From Bradyrhizobium embrapense (GTDB lineage Bacteria; Pseudomonadota; Alphaproteobacteria; Rhizobiales; Xanthobacteraceae), in NCBI RefSeq assembly GCF_001189235.2, contig NZ_LFIP02000015.1:1-64000 (forward strand): a stretch of 64,000 bases of DNA. The letters are read 5' to 3'. A program made the position numbers and the translations under genes. This document shows, piece by piece, positions 54,295-62,886 of the stretch. Below the pieces are notes generated by a model. The model ran no database searches, was not told the DNA's origin, and worked only from the letters and a program-made list of their open reading frames with translations. Every line of letters starts with the position of its first letter. The stretch's first letter is position 1.

Positions 54295-54372
54295 CAGAGC
54301 ATGATCTCCGCGCAAACGCTACGCGTTTGTCGCGAGGGAGACCCGGTGTCGCCGCTGCCGGATCATGCTCCT
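54295..54372. repeat. Dispersed repeat family G, copy 2
   Basis: AGAGCATGATCTCCGCGCAA faces GCCGGATCATGCTC, with AACGCTACGCGTTTGTCGCG inside. It lies between the gloB start and the methyltransferase start. Confidence 0.7.
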
Positions 54373-54470
54373 GGCGCGCCCAATATAGGGGTGAAATATG
54401 GCGTTAACGCTCCGGCGGCAACGCAAATTTCGGCGCTCACCGGCTGCAAGAGGCATGTTAGGCTAGGACC

Positions 54471-55223
54471 ATGGACGTCATCGACCTCCGCGACTTCTAT
54501 TCGCAGCGCCTCGGCATCGTGGCGCGGCAGCTGATCAACCGCGGCATCCGCGCGCGGTGGCCGAACGCGGAAGGCCAGCGCGTGCTCGGGCTCGGCTATC
54601 CGACACCTTATCTCGGCCTGTTCCGTGATACCTCCGAGCGCTGCATCGCCTTCATGCCAGCGGCCCAGGGCGTGCTGAAATGGCCGACCGGCCGTCCGGC
54701 GCTGGCGACCCTGATCGACGAATTCTCGATGCCGCTGCCGGATGCCGCGGTCGACCGCGTGCTCCTGGTGCATGCGCTGGAGATGTCCGACGATCCGGAG
54801 CGGCTGCTGCGCGAGGTGTGGCGCGTGTTGTCGCCGTCGGGGCGGCTGATCGCGATCATCCCGAACAGGCGCGGCGTCTGGACACGCACCGATGCCACGC
54901 CGTTCGGCCACGGCCGGCCCTATTCGCGGGCGCAGATCACCCAGCTGTTGCGACAGACCTGGTTTACGCCGGCGTCATGGGGCGAGGCGCTGTTCATGCC
55001 GCCGGTGCAGGGCAGCTGGTTCCTGCGCTCGGCGATGGCGTGGGAGCGTCTCGGCGCGGCGCTGTCGATGCCGTTCGCCGGCGTGCATATCGTGGAAGCG
55101 AGCAAGCAGGTCTATCGCGCCATCCCCGCGCGCCGCGAGCGCACGCAGCTGATCCCGTCGTTGCGTCCGGTGCTGGTGCCGTCCTCGTCGGCGACACGCA
55201 AATCCAGCCACGCGGAAACGTAG
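54471..55223 (+). CDS. Class I SAM-dependent methyltransferase-like protein
   Basis: A 250-residue protein with a Rossmann-like SAM fold. EGQRVLGLGYPTPYLGLFRD takes the place of motif I with an unusual LGLGYPTPYLG, and FSMPLPDAAVDRVLLVHALE and LLREVWRVLSPSGRLIAIIP are motifs II and III. The changed motif I makes SAM binding uncertain. The substrate is unknown. It starts near gloB in the opposite direction. Confidence 0.82.
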   Translation: MDVIDLRDFYSQRLGIVARQLINRGIRARWPNAEGQRVLGLGYPTPYLGLFRDTSERCIAFMPAAQGVLKWPTGRPALATLIDEFSMPLPDAAVDRVLLVHALEMSDDPERLLREVWRVLSPSGRLIAIIPNRRGVWTRTDATPFGHGRPYSRAQITQLLRQTWFTPASWGEALFMPPVQGSWFLRSAMAWERLGAALSMPFAGVHIVEASKQVYRAIPARRERTQLIPSLRPVLVPSSSATRKSSHAET

Positions 55224-55247
55224 AACGACCAGCAGCGAGTAACGGTG

Positions 55248-55269
55248 CCACCCTCCAGGGGAGGGTGGC
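55248..55269 (+). terminator. Hairpin between the methyltransferase and DUF4167 stops
   Basis: GCCACCCTC and GAGGGTGGC form a 9-bp stem with a CAGG loop, without T run. It lies between two convergent genes and might limit read-through in both directions. Confidence 0.35.
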
Positions 55270-55281
55270 CGCATACGTGCG

Positions 55282-56049
55282 CTACTCGTTGCCCGGATTG
55301 AAGTCGTCGCTCGGCGCCGGCTGCGCCGCCATATCGGGGCGGGGGCCGTGCGGACGGCGGCGACGGCGCGGGAAGCGCTCGCTGCGTTCGCCGCGTTCTG
55401 CGCCGCCATTGCCGGCTTCATAGGCGCCACCGTTGACCTGCGGCTGCGCGCCGCCGGTGATGAACGAGGGCAGGCGATCGACGCCGCCGGCATCGGCCAT
55501 CGCGGGCTGCGGCTGGTTCTGCGGCTGCGGCTGATACTGCGGCTGCGGACGATGCTCGCGCTCGCGGTGTTCACGCGGCTGTTGCTCACGCTCGCGATGC
55601 TCGCGCGGCTGCTGCTGCTCGCGCTGATAGGGCTGCTGGCCGTTCTCGCGCATGAAAGGTTGCTGCTGCTGCGGCACGAAGCCGGGCTCCTGGCCGAAGC
55701 TCGAATAGCCGTCGCTGTCGTCGTCTTCGGTCTGCGTCACCTCGGCGTCGGGGCGCGGCTGCTGCTGATTCTGCCGGAACTGCTCCTGCGCGGCCGCGAT
55801 GATCCGGTAGTAGTGCTCGGCATGCTGGTAGTAGTTCTCGGCTGCCACCGGATCGCCGGAGGAGCGTGCATCGCGCGCAAGCTGGACGTATTTCTCGGCC
55901 ACGTGGGAGGCCGTGCCGCGGATCTTGATGTCGGGTCCGTTCGATTCGTACACCCGTGTCAGGGGATTCTGGCCGCGCCGGTTATTGTTGTTGTTATTGT
56001 TGTTGTTGTTCCGGTTGCGCATCCGCTTGTTGTTCTGACCGTTTCTCAT
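55282..56049 (-). CDS. DUF4167 family protein with asparagine and glutamine tracts
   Basis: A 255-residue protein. Its conserved DUF4167 domain is IKIRGTASHVAEKYVQLARD with ARSSGDPVAAENYYQHAEHY. It begins with ten asparagines in a row (14-23), and residues 90-200 are rich in glutamine and REHRE-type repeats. The last 60 residues are basic, RGERSERFPRRRRRPHGPRP. Low-complexity composition suggests RNA binding or condensation; nothing is proved. It lies close to the prmC-prfA-ptsP group. Confidence 0.9.
   Translation of the reverse strand: MRNGQNNKRMRNRNNNNNNNNNNRRGQNPLTRVYESNGPDIKIRGTASHVAEKYVQLARDARSSGDPVAAENYYQHAEHYYRIIAAAQEQFRQNQQQPRPDAEVTQTEDDDSDGYSSFGQEPGFVPQQQQPFMRENGQQPYQREQQQPREHREREQQPREHREREHRPQPQYQPQPQNQPQPAMADAGGVDRLPSFITGGAQPQVNGGAYEAGNGGAERGERSERFPRRRRRPHGPRPDMAAQPAPSDDFNPGNE
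55981..56010. repeat. Trinucleotide repeat coding ten asparagines
   Basis: Thirty bases of (GTT/ATT)n on the plus strand are the AAC/AAT codons of the DUF4167 gene. It could change length by replication slippage. Confidence 0.8.
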
Positions 56050-56090
56050 CTGTCGCCTTTTATTCCAGCCCTGAAGTTATTGCAGTCCAC

Positions 56091-56248
56091 AGTCCGATTC
56101 TCGGAAGTCCGATTTCGCAAAAGTCCGATTTCCCAAAGTCCGATTCGGCGCGCGCCCAGGCGCACGGAATCGCAATACCGTTCGAAGAGGCATCGATGTC
56201 GCCGACCATCTCGTTCAGCAAAGTCGCGTTCAGCAAAGACGCGTTCCC
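56091..56248. repeat. Two blocks of 15-bp tandem repeats
   Basis: AGTCCGATT recurs at 56091, 56106, 56122 and 56137. CGTTCAGCAAAG recurs at 56212 and 56227, with a partial third at 56242. The period is 15 or 16 bases, which is five codons. On the minus strand the second block reads NASLLNATLLNEM in one frame, similar to pentapeptide repeats. Confidence 0.65.
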
Positions 56249-56452
56249 CAACCGCCGCCGGCAAATCGCGCCAGCGACCAAATCATTCCGCCCGTTGAGA
56301 CAGGCCCAGTTCTCGTGCGTAAGTGTTCAAGCGCAATAACAGGCTTTCGTTCGCTTGGCGGTCAGAGCAGCACAGCTTCAGCTATTGCGCTCGATGAGAC
56401 CTGCGTTCCTGGAACCTTTCGATCGGCGGGCTCTGCTGAACCCTGGACATCA

Positions 56453-56469
56453 CCCGTAACGGTTACGGG
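56453..56469. repeat. Perfect 17-bp palindrome
   Basis: CCCGTAAC-G-GTTACGGG is an exact inverted repeat in the gap upstream of the DUF4167 gene. It could be an operator. Confidence 0.5.
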
Positions 56470-56548
56470 GCCAGCACCGATGTTGTGCCCGGAACGTAGT
56501 CGTTCCCGGGGGATAATCCAAGAGGTTTTTTTGCGTTCCAATAGGACT

Positions 56549-57442
56549 TTATCGGGGCAGCCGGCGGGCCGAAACGGCCCTCGGAACGCCACCGAGATCG
56601 GCCTTGGGCGGGCCCGTTGGGGATAACCCGGAAGCCGTCATCAGTGCTTCAACTTGGCCGCTCTGGCCCCGCCCGACTTCCACAACCAGAAATCCACCCG
56701 AGGTCAAAAGACCCGCAGATTGCGAAACCAGGGCGCGGTAGGCGTCGAGCCCGTCGGCCCCGCCATCGAGCGCCGCGCGCGGATCGTATGCGCGCACCTC
56801 GATGTCGAGACCGGCGATATCGGCCGAGGGGATGTACGGCGGATTGGACACGATCAGGTCGAACGCGCCGGTCAGGGCGCTGCCATAGTCGCAGGCGATC
56901 CATGTCGCGCGATCGCCAAGCCCGAGCTCGGCGGCGTTGCGGCTCGCGGTCCGCAGCGCCGCCGCCGAGATGTCGGTAGCGAAGCCATGCGCGTTCGGCA
57001 GTTCCGAAAGCAGCGCCAGCAGGATGGCGCCTGAGCCGGTGCCGAGATCGGCGATCCGCAGCGCGCGATCCGACGCACCATCGGCGCGCAGCAGTTCCAG
57101 CGCGCGCTCGACCACGGTCTCGGTGTCGGGGCGCGGCACCAGCGTCGCGGCGGAAAGATGCAGCGGCAGTCCCCAAAACTCCTTGATGCCGAGAATGCGC
57201 GCGACCGGTTCGCCGGCGAGGCGGCGCCGCGCGAGGTCCTCAAGGCGATCCGCTTCGTCGTGGGTCAGTGTCCGTTTGGCTGCCTTGACCATGCCGGTCA
57301 GATCGAGCCCGAGCGCTGCGCCGACCAGCAGCCGCGCGTCAAGCTCGGCGGAATCATTGCCGACGGCCAGCAGTCGCGCGGCGAGCACGCGTCGTGCCGC
57401 ATCGATGCTCTGGCCGGCGAAATGACTCACGGAAAACACCAT
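56549..57442 (-). CDS. prmC: Peptide chain release factor N(5)-glutamine methyltransferase
   Basis: Methylates the glutamine of the GGQ motif in release factors, among them the PrfA encoded just upstream. The 297-residue protein has a helical N-terminal domain, the SAM motif IADLGTGSGAILLALLSELP and the catalytic NPPY in LIVSNPPYIPSADI. The start is separated from the prfA stop by a family A repeat of 94 bases. The genes ptsP, prfA and prmC run in the same direction. Confidence 0.95.
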   Translation of the reverse strand: MVFSVSHFAGQSIDAARRVLAARLLAVGNDSAELDARLLVGAALGLDLTGMVKAAKRTLTHDEADRLEDLARRRLAGEPVARILGIKEFWGLPLHLSAATLVPRPDTETVVERALELLRADGASDRALRIADLGTGSGAILLALLSELPNAHGFATDISAAALRTASRNAAELGLGDRATWIACDYGSALTGAFDLIVSNPPYIPSADIAGLDIEVRAYDPRAALDGGADGLDAYRALVSQSAGLLTSGGFLVVEVGRGQSGQVEALMTASGLSPTGPPKADLGGVPRAVSARRLPR

Positions 57443-57445
57443 CCC

Positions 57446-57532
57446 GTAGCCCGGATGAAGCGAAGCGCAATCCGGGAATCTCGCGCGAGGATACGCCGTT
57501 CCCGGATTTCGCTTCGCTTCATCCGGGCTACC
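57446..57532. repeat. Dispersed repeat family A, paired inverted copy
   Basis: GTAGCCCGGATGAAGCGAAGCG faces CGCTTCGCTTCATCCGGGCTAC with a GGGAATCTCGCGCGAG stuffer. It fills the prmC-prfA gap. Confidence 0.85.
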
Positions 57533-57536
57533 GACT

Positions 57537-58616
57537 TCACGCCGCCGCGCCCTGCGCCGCGAGCTGCGCGGCCTGGTGCTCGGTGGTCAGTGCATCGATC
57601 AGTTCGCCGAGCGCTTCGCCCGCGATCACCTGCGGCAGCTTGTAGAGCGTCAGGTTGATGCGGTGGTCGGTGACGCGTCCTTGCGGGAAATTATAGGTGC
57701 GGATGCGCTCGGAGCGGTCGCCGGAGCCGACCTTCTCCTTGCGGTCGGCGGAGCGCGCGGCTTCGACGCGCTGGCGCTCGGCGTCGTAGATGCGCGAGCG
57801 CAGGATATTCATCGCCGACGCCCGGTTCTTGTGCTGCGAGCGGCTGTCCTGCATCATCACCACGATGCCGGTCGGCAGATGGGTGATGCGGATCGCGGAC
57901 TCGGTCTTGTTGACGTGCTGGCCGCCGGCGCCGCCGGCGCGCATGGTCTCGATCCGCAAGTCGGTGTCCTTGATGTCGACATCGACGTCCTCGACCTCGG
58001 GCAGCACGGCGACGGTCGCGGCCGAGGTGTGGATGCGGCCTTGCGTCTCGGTGTCGGGCACGCGCTGCACGCGATGCACGCCGGATTCGAATTTCAGCTT
58101 GGCGAAGGCGCCGCGGCCCTGCACCTCGGCGATGATTTCCTTGTAGCCGCCGACGGTGCCTTCGCTCGCCGAGATCACCTCGACCTTCCAGCCCTGCAAG
58201 GCCGCGAAGCGCTCATACATCCGGAACAGGTCGCCGGCGAACAGCGAGGCCTCGTCGCCGCCGGTGCCGGCGCGGATTTCCAGCACCACGTTGCGGTCGT
58301 CCATCGCGTCCTTCGGCAGCAGCGCGACGCGGATCTGCTGCTCGAGATCGCCGATGCGCGCCTGCAACGTCTCCAGCTCGGCTTCTGCCATGCTGCGCAT
58401 TTCGGCGTCGGTGCCGGCATCGGCCAGCATCGCCTCGGTGTCGGTGAGCTCGGTCCGCGCCGAGCGATAGGTCTTCACTGCGTCGATCAGCGGGTTGAGC
58501 TCGGCGAGCTCGCGCGTGATCGCGACATATCGATCGGATTTGACCTCGCCGAGCAGCTCGGCCTCGAGCGAGGCGTGATGGGCGAGCAGGACGTCGAGTT
58601 TGGCTTCGGGTAGCAT
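57537..58616 (-). CDS. prfA: Peptide chain release factor 1
   Basis: Reads UAA and UAG stop codons and triggers peptide release. The 359-residue protein has the release motif GGAGGQHVNKTESA, the stop-recognition region RVPDTETQGRIHTSAATVAV and an N-terminal coiled coil. The same frame stays open past ATG 58616, but that extension is an alternate frame of ptsP and is rejected. It is followed by prmC. Confidence 0.96.
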   Translation of the reverse strand: MLPEAKLDVLLAHHASLEAELLGEVKSDRYVAITRELAELNPLIDAVKTYRSARTELTDTEAMLADAGTDAEMRSMAEAELETLQARIGDLEQQIRVALLPKDAMDDRNVVLEIRAGTGGDEASLFAGDLFRMYERFAALQGWKVEVISASEGTVGGYKEIIAEVQGRGAFAKLKFESGVHRVQRVPDTETQGRIHTSAATVAVLPEVEDVDVDIKDTDLRIETMRAGGAGGQHVNKTESAIRITHLPTGIVVMMQDSRSQHKNRASAMNILRSRIYDAERQRVEAARSADRKEKVGSGDRSERIRTYNFPQGRVTDHRINLTLYKLPQVIAGEALGELIDALTTEHQAAQLAAQGAAA

Positions 58617-58672
58617 GGCGGAGTCTCGAATTGCTGAAAAGCGCGAAGGTGGCGGAGGCGACGGCAGCGTCG

Positions 58673-60940
58673 CTACAAGGCCAGCCCCTCGGTTTCCGCA
58701 AACTTGGTCAGCGCCTCGCGGATCGAGACGCTGCCGACCGGCGCGTCCAGCAGCGGATTGATCATCGCCTCGGCCTTCCTGGCGTCGAGGTCGAGGACCA
58801 TCGCCTTGACCGGGCCGTGCGCGGTCGCCGACAGCGAGAGGGAGCGATAGCCGAGCGCGATCAGCGCCAGCGCGCCGATCGGCTTCGACGCCATCTCGCC
58901 GCACAGCGAGGCGGCCTTCTTCGCGGCCCTGGCCTTGCGCACGATGTCGCGCAGCGCGCGCAGGATCGGCGCCGACAGGATGTCGAAGCGTTCCGAGACC
59001 TTGGCGTTGCCGCGGTCGACCGCGAACAGGAATTGGAACAGGTCGTTGGAGCCGACCGAGACGAAGTCGACCTTCTTCAGCAGCTCGTCGAGCTGGTAGA
59101 GCAGCGCCGGCACCTCGACCATGGTGCCGATGTCGATCCGTTCGGGCAGCGAATGGCCGTGCTGGCGCAGATAGGTCAGCTCGCGCTCGACGATCGCCTT
59201 GGCCTGGTCGAACTCGGTGATGTCGGAGATCATCGGGAACATGATCTTCAGGGCGCGGCCGCCGCCGGCGCGCAGCAGCGCGCGGATCTGGCCGCGCAAC
59301 AGGCCTGGGCGGTCGAGGCCGAGCCGGATCGCGCGCCAGCCGAGCGCGGGATTTTCCTCGACCACGGTCTCCATGTAGGGCAGCGCCTTGTCGCCGCCGA
59401 TGTCGAGCGTGCGGAAGGTGACGGGTTTTGCGCCCGCGGCGTCGAGCACGGTGCGGTAGAGCGCGAGCTGGTCGCTCGAACGCGGCAGGCTCGGGCTCAC
59501 CATGAACTGCAGTTCGGTGCGGAACAGGCCGATGCCGGCGCTGCCGGTGTCCTCGATATGCGGCAGGTCGATGGTCAGGCCGGCATTGATCAGAAGCTCG
59601 ATCGGCTGGCCGTCCTTGGTCACGCAAGGCTTGTCGCGCAGCGCCGAATATTGCGCCTGCCGCCGCGCCCGGAACCGGACGCGCTCGGCATAGGCGGATT
59701 CGATCTCGGCCGAGGGGCGGACATAGATCTCGCCGGAAATGCCGTCGACGATGATGGCATCGCCGGGATCGGCGATGCCGGGCGCGTTCGGCACCCCGCC
59801 GACCGCGGGAATGCCGAGCGCGCGTGCCACGATCGAGACGTGGGAATTGGCGGTGCCTTCCTCCAGCACCAGGCCGCGCAGCCGCTTGCGGTCATAGTCG
59901 AGCAGCGCCGCGGGGCCCATCGCGCGGGCGATCAGGATGGCGTTGTCGGGCAGCTGCTCGCGCGTCGGCGCATGGTCCTGGCCGACCAGTTGCCGCATCA
60001 GGCGATGGCCGAGATCCTCGAGATCGTGCAGCCGGTCGCGCAAGTAAGGATCGGTCGAGCGCAGCATGCGCGCGCGGGTGTCGGACTGCACGCGTTCGAC
60101 CGCGGCTTCCGCGGTGAGGCCGGTGGCGACCGCCTCATGCAACTTGTGCGACCAGCCCTGGTCGTTGGCGAACATGCGGTAGGCTTCCAGCACCTCGCGG
60201 TGCTCGCCGCCTTCGGCGACGTCGCCGCGCTCCAGCATGCGGTCGAGATCGGCGCGCAGATTGGCGAGCGCCGTGTCGAGCCGCTTGATCTCTTTCGGCA
60301 GGTCCTCGGCGATATAGTTGGTGATAACGACGCGCGGCTCGTGCAGCACGACATGGCCGAGCGCGATGCCGTCGGAGAGCACCGCGCCGGTCTTGTGCAG
60401 CGAATGCCGCGCGGCAGGCTCGGCGCCGGGCTGCGCCAGCGCGGCAAGCTCGCCGGAGGCGATCATCTCCGCCAGCACCATGGCGGTGGTCTGCAGCGCC
60501 TCGACCTCTTCCTCGACATAGGTGCGCTTGGCGCGGTTCTGCACCACGAGCACGCCGAGCGTGTTGCCGGCGCGCAGGATCGGCACGCCGAGGAACGAAT
60601 GGTAGATTTCTTCGCCGGTCTCCGGGCGGTAGGCGAACGCCGGGTGGCTCTGTGCGTCGGAGAGATTGAGCGGCGTCGCCTCGCTGGCGACGAGGCCGAC
60701 CAGGCCTTCATGCGCGCTCAGCACGGTGCGGTGCACGGCGTCGCGGTTCAGACCTTCGGTGGCGTAGAGCTCGAGGGTATTGTCGATGCGCAGCACGTAG
60801 CAGGAGCAGACCTCGGCCACCATGTTGGCCGCGATCAGCACCACGATCTTGTCGAGGCGTTCCTGGGCGGAGACTTGCTCCGCCATGGTTTCGCGGAGCC
60901 GTCTCAACAGGACGCGGGGGCCTCCCGACGCGCTCCGCAT
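58673..60940 (-). CDS. ptsP: Phosphoenolpyruvate--protein phosphotransferase PtsP (EI-Ntr)
   Basis: First component of the nitrogen phosphotransferase system, moving phosphate from PEP to NPr. The 755-residue protein has an N-terminal GAF domain (about 25-165), the phosphohistidine domain with H367 in EEGTANSHVSIVARALGIP, and the PEP-binding C-terminal domain with FRTELQFMVS and GSNDLFQFLFAVDRG plus CGEMASKPIGALALIALG. It starts at MRSASG (ATG 60940). A 19-bp palindrome at 61068 is upstream. It is transcribed in the same direction as prfA and prmC. Confidence 0.95.
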   Translation of the reverse strand: MRSASGGPRVLLRRLRETMAEQVSAQERLDKIVVLIAANMVAEVCSCYVLRIDNTLELYATEGLNRDAVHRTVLSAHEGLVGLVASEATPLNLSDAQSHPAFAYRPETGEEIYHSFLGVPILRAGNTLGVLVVQNRAKRTYVEEEVEALQTTAMVLAEMIASGELAALAQPGAEPAARHSLHKTGAVLSDGIALGHVVLHEPRVVITNYIAEDLPKEIKRLDTALANLRADLDRMLERGDVAEGGEHREVLEAYRMFANDQGWSHKLHEAVATGLTAEAAVERVQSDTRARMLRSTDPYLRDRLHDLEDLGHRLMRQLVGQDHAPTREQLPDNAILIARAMGPAALLDYDRKRLRGLVLEEGTANSHVSIVARALGIPAVGGVPNAPGIADPGDAIIVDGISGEIYVRPSAEIESAYAERVRFRARRQAQYSALRDKPCVTKDGQPIELLINAGLTIDLPHIEDTGSAGIGLFRTELQFMVSPSLPRSSDQLALYRTVLDAAGAKPVTFRTLDIGGDKALPYMETVVEENPALGWRAIRLGLDRPGLLRGQIRALLRAGGGRALKIMFPMISDITEFDQAKAIVERELTYLRQHGHSLPERIDIGTMVEVPALLYQLDELLKKVDFVSVGSNDLFQFLFAVDRGNAKVSERFDILSAPILRALRDIVRKARAAKKAASLCGEMASKPIGALALIALGYRSLSLSATAHGPVKAMVLDLDARKAEAMINPLLDAPVGSVSIREALTKFAETEGLAL

Positions 60941-61067
60941 GTGCTTCAGTCCCTCCCCACGAGGCCGGCGCACCGGGGCCGGCCGTTGGCGCAAAACTCG
61001 TCAAAAACAACAATTTTAGTCATTCGGCGTCGCCGCTCGCGCCAGTTCCCGCCGATTCGGGATCGCA

Positions 61068-61086
61068 CAAACTGTGCCACAGTTTG
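61068..61086. promoter_or_regulatory. Perfect 19-bp palindrome upstream of ptsP
   Basis: CAAACTGTG-C-CACAGTTTG, centred at 61077, lies 128 bases before the ptsP start. It has the look of a dimeric regulator operator. Confidence 0.45.
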
Positions 61087-61268
61087 CGACAGCCCACCTG
61101 ACTGGCCGTATAGCCAATCGAGGCTCGCTTTGCCAAGCAAAACGCCTGCCAGTAGCAAATAACGTCTGCGTCAGCCCAATGCTGCGGCCGCTAAGAGAAA
61201 TTCTAACTCCGGGATGTGGGTACCGGAGGACGGCCGATTCTGAGTTCGCGCGCTGGGACCCATCCCCT

Positions 61269-61371
61269 CGTCATTCCGGGGCTCGCGAAGCGAGAGCCCG
61301 GAATCCATTCATCCACGGAGCATGCGGCCCGATGGATTCCGGCCTCCCGCTTCGCGGGCCCCCGAATGACG
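61269..61371. repeat. Dispersed repeat family C, paired inverted copy
   Basis: CGTCATTCCGGGGCTCGCG faces CGGGCCCCCGAATGACG, with AGCCCGGAATCCAT and ATGGATTCCGGCC inside. Confidence 0.85.
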
Positions 61372-61407
61372 AAAGGGGGAGCGCTCGGATGGCGACGGGT
61401 AGAAACC

Positions 61408-62664
61408 CTACGCCTGATCCAGCCCGTACAGCGTGTGCAGCGTGCGCACTGCGAGTTCGGTGTAGGCGGCGTCGATCAGGACCGAGAACTTGATCTCGGA
61501 GGTGGTGATGGCGCGGATGTTGATGTTGCGCTCGGACAGCGCCTTGAACGCCTTCGCCGCGACGCCGGCATGGCTGCGCATGCCGCTGCCGATCACCGAG
61601 ACCTTGGCGACGTCGGTCGCGGTGTCGAGCCGGGCATAGCCGATCTTGGCCTTGGCCGAGGTGATGGTGTCCTTGGCGCGGTTGTAGTCGGTGGCCGGCA
61701 CGGTGAAGGTGAGGTCGGTGGTCTTGCCGTCCTCCGACACGTTCTGCACGATCATGTCGACGTTGATGTTGGCATCCGCGAGCGGCCCGAAGATCGAAGC
61801 TGCCACGCCCGGCTTGTCCTCGATCTGGCGCACGGAAATCTGGGCTTCGTCCTTGGTGAAGGCGATGCCGGTGACGACGTGCATTTCCATGATTTCCTCC
61901 TCGCTGCAGATCAGCGTGCCCGGCGGCTGGTTGGCGTGCGGGTCGATATCCTCAGGCTTGTCGAAGCTGGAGCGCACGAAGATCGGCATGTTGTGCACCA
62001 TGCCGAGTTCCACCGAGCGGACCTGCAGCACCTTGGCGCCCTGCGAGGCCAGCTCCAGCATGTCCTCGAAGGCGATCTTGTCGAGCCGGCGCGCCTTCGG
62101 CACCACGCGCGGATCGGTGGTGTAGACGCCGTCGACATCGGTGTAGATGTCGCAGCGGTCGGCCTTCAGCGCAGCCGCGATCGCCACCGCCGAGGTGTCC
62201 GAGCCGCCGCGGCCGAGCGTGGTGATGCGGCCGGTCTGCGGATTGATGCCCTGGAAGCCGGCGATGACGGCGACTTCCTTCCGCTCCTTGAAACGGTCGA
62301 TGATCTCGCTGCCGTCGATGTCGAGGATGCGCGCCGAAGCGTGCGCGTCCGAGGTCTTGATCGGGATCTGCCAGCCCTGCCAGGATCGCGCCTGGATGCC
62401 GATGCCCTGCAGCACGATCGCGAGCAGGCCCGAGGTGACCTGTTCGCCGGAGGCGACCACCGCGTCATATTCGCGCGCGTCGTGCATCGGGGAAGCCTCG
62501 GTGCACCAGGCCACCAGCTCGTTGGTCTTGCCGGACATCGCCGAGACGACGACGGCGACCTCGTGGCCGGCGTCGACCTCGCGCTTCACGTGCTGGGCGA
62601 CGTTGCGGATACGATCGATATTGGCGACGGACGTACCGCCGAATTTCATCACGAGGCGGCCCAT
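61408..62664 (-). CDS. lysC: Aspartate kinase
   Basis: Phosphorylates aspartate, first step to lysine, methionine, threonine and isoleucine. The 418-residue protein starts MGRLVMKFGGTSVANIDRIR, with GRGGSDTSAVAIAAALKAD for binding and two ACT domains (about 265-415) for feedback inhibition by lysine or threonine. ATG 62664 is preceded by AAGAGGATAAG-like complement AAAGGAATAG. It is followed by a repeat-filled gap to ptsP and is divergent from the PH-domain protein and ubiG. This order is common in Bradyrhizobium. Confidence 0.96.
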   Translation of the reverse strand: MGRLVMKFGGTSVANIDRIRNVAQHVKREVDAGHEVAVVVSAMSGKTNELVAWCTEASPMHDAREYDAVVASGEQVTSGLLAIVLQGIGIQARSWQGWQIPIKTSDAHASARILDIDGSEIIDRFKERKEVAVIAGFQGINPQTGRITTLGRGGSDTSAVAIAAALKADRCDIYTDVDGVYTTDPRVVPKARRLDKIAFEDMLELASQGAKVLQVRSVELGMVHNMPIFVRSSFDKPEDIDPHANQPPGTLICSEEEIMEMHVVTGIAFTKDEAQISVRQIEDKPGVAASIFGPLADANINVDMIVQNVSEDGKTTDLTFTVPATDYNRAKDTITSAKAKIGYARLDTATDVAKVSVIGSGMRSHAGVAAKAFKALSERNINIRAITTSEIKFSVLIDAAYTELAVRTLHTLYGLDQA

Positions 62665-62886
62665 GACGACGCGTCTATTCCTTTAAGAGGATAAGTAGGT
62701 TAACCCACGCCGAAAACCGCAAGCGCCGGCACCGAAAGGCGCGTATACATAGCGCCGCGCCCGGGGGCAAGCCGGTTGGTGGGGGGCTATTGGGGTCCCT
62801 TGGGGCTGTTTTGACCGGTTGCGGGCCGGTTGTGGCGCAAGGGTAACTCGGGGCGTAACTCGGGGCTGGTTCGAAGGCGGGATTGG

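Larger units (their letters stand above)
56050..56548. other. Gene-free interval of about 500 bp with repeats
   Basis: No frame with family support exists here. It contains 15-bp-period tandem repeats at 56091-56248, a perfect 17-bp palindrome at 56453-56469, and a GGAACG-TAGT-CGTTCC hairpin near 56491-56506. It is the longest non-coding stretch of the window. It probably carries the promoter of the DUF4167 gene. Confidence 0.65.
60941..61407. other. Gene-free interval of 467 bp between ptsP and lysC
   Basis: It contains the palindrome at 61068-61086 and family C repeat at 61269-61371. A 70-residue frame (60946-61158, minus) has no ribosome site and no family and is not accepted. The lysC stop is at its right end. 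Confidence 0.6.

Noticed and set aside
56362..56592. 76-codon frame on the minus strand next to prmC
   Set aside because: It overlaps the prmC 3' end and the palindromes, with no family and no ribosome site.
57537..59627. A single 696-codon frame that would fuse a new N-terminal part to PrfA
   Set aside because: The first half is an alternate frame of ptsP. PrfA is complete from ATG 58616.
60946..61158. 70-codon frame upstream of ptsP on the minus strand
   Set aside because: There is no ribosome site and no family, and it overlaps the palindrome that looks regulatory.
58631..61162. Plus-strand frame of 843 codons
   Set aside because: It is antisense to ptsP with arginine- and histidine-rich shadow composition and no recognised domain.
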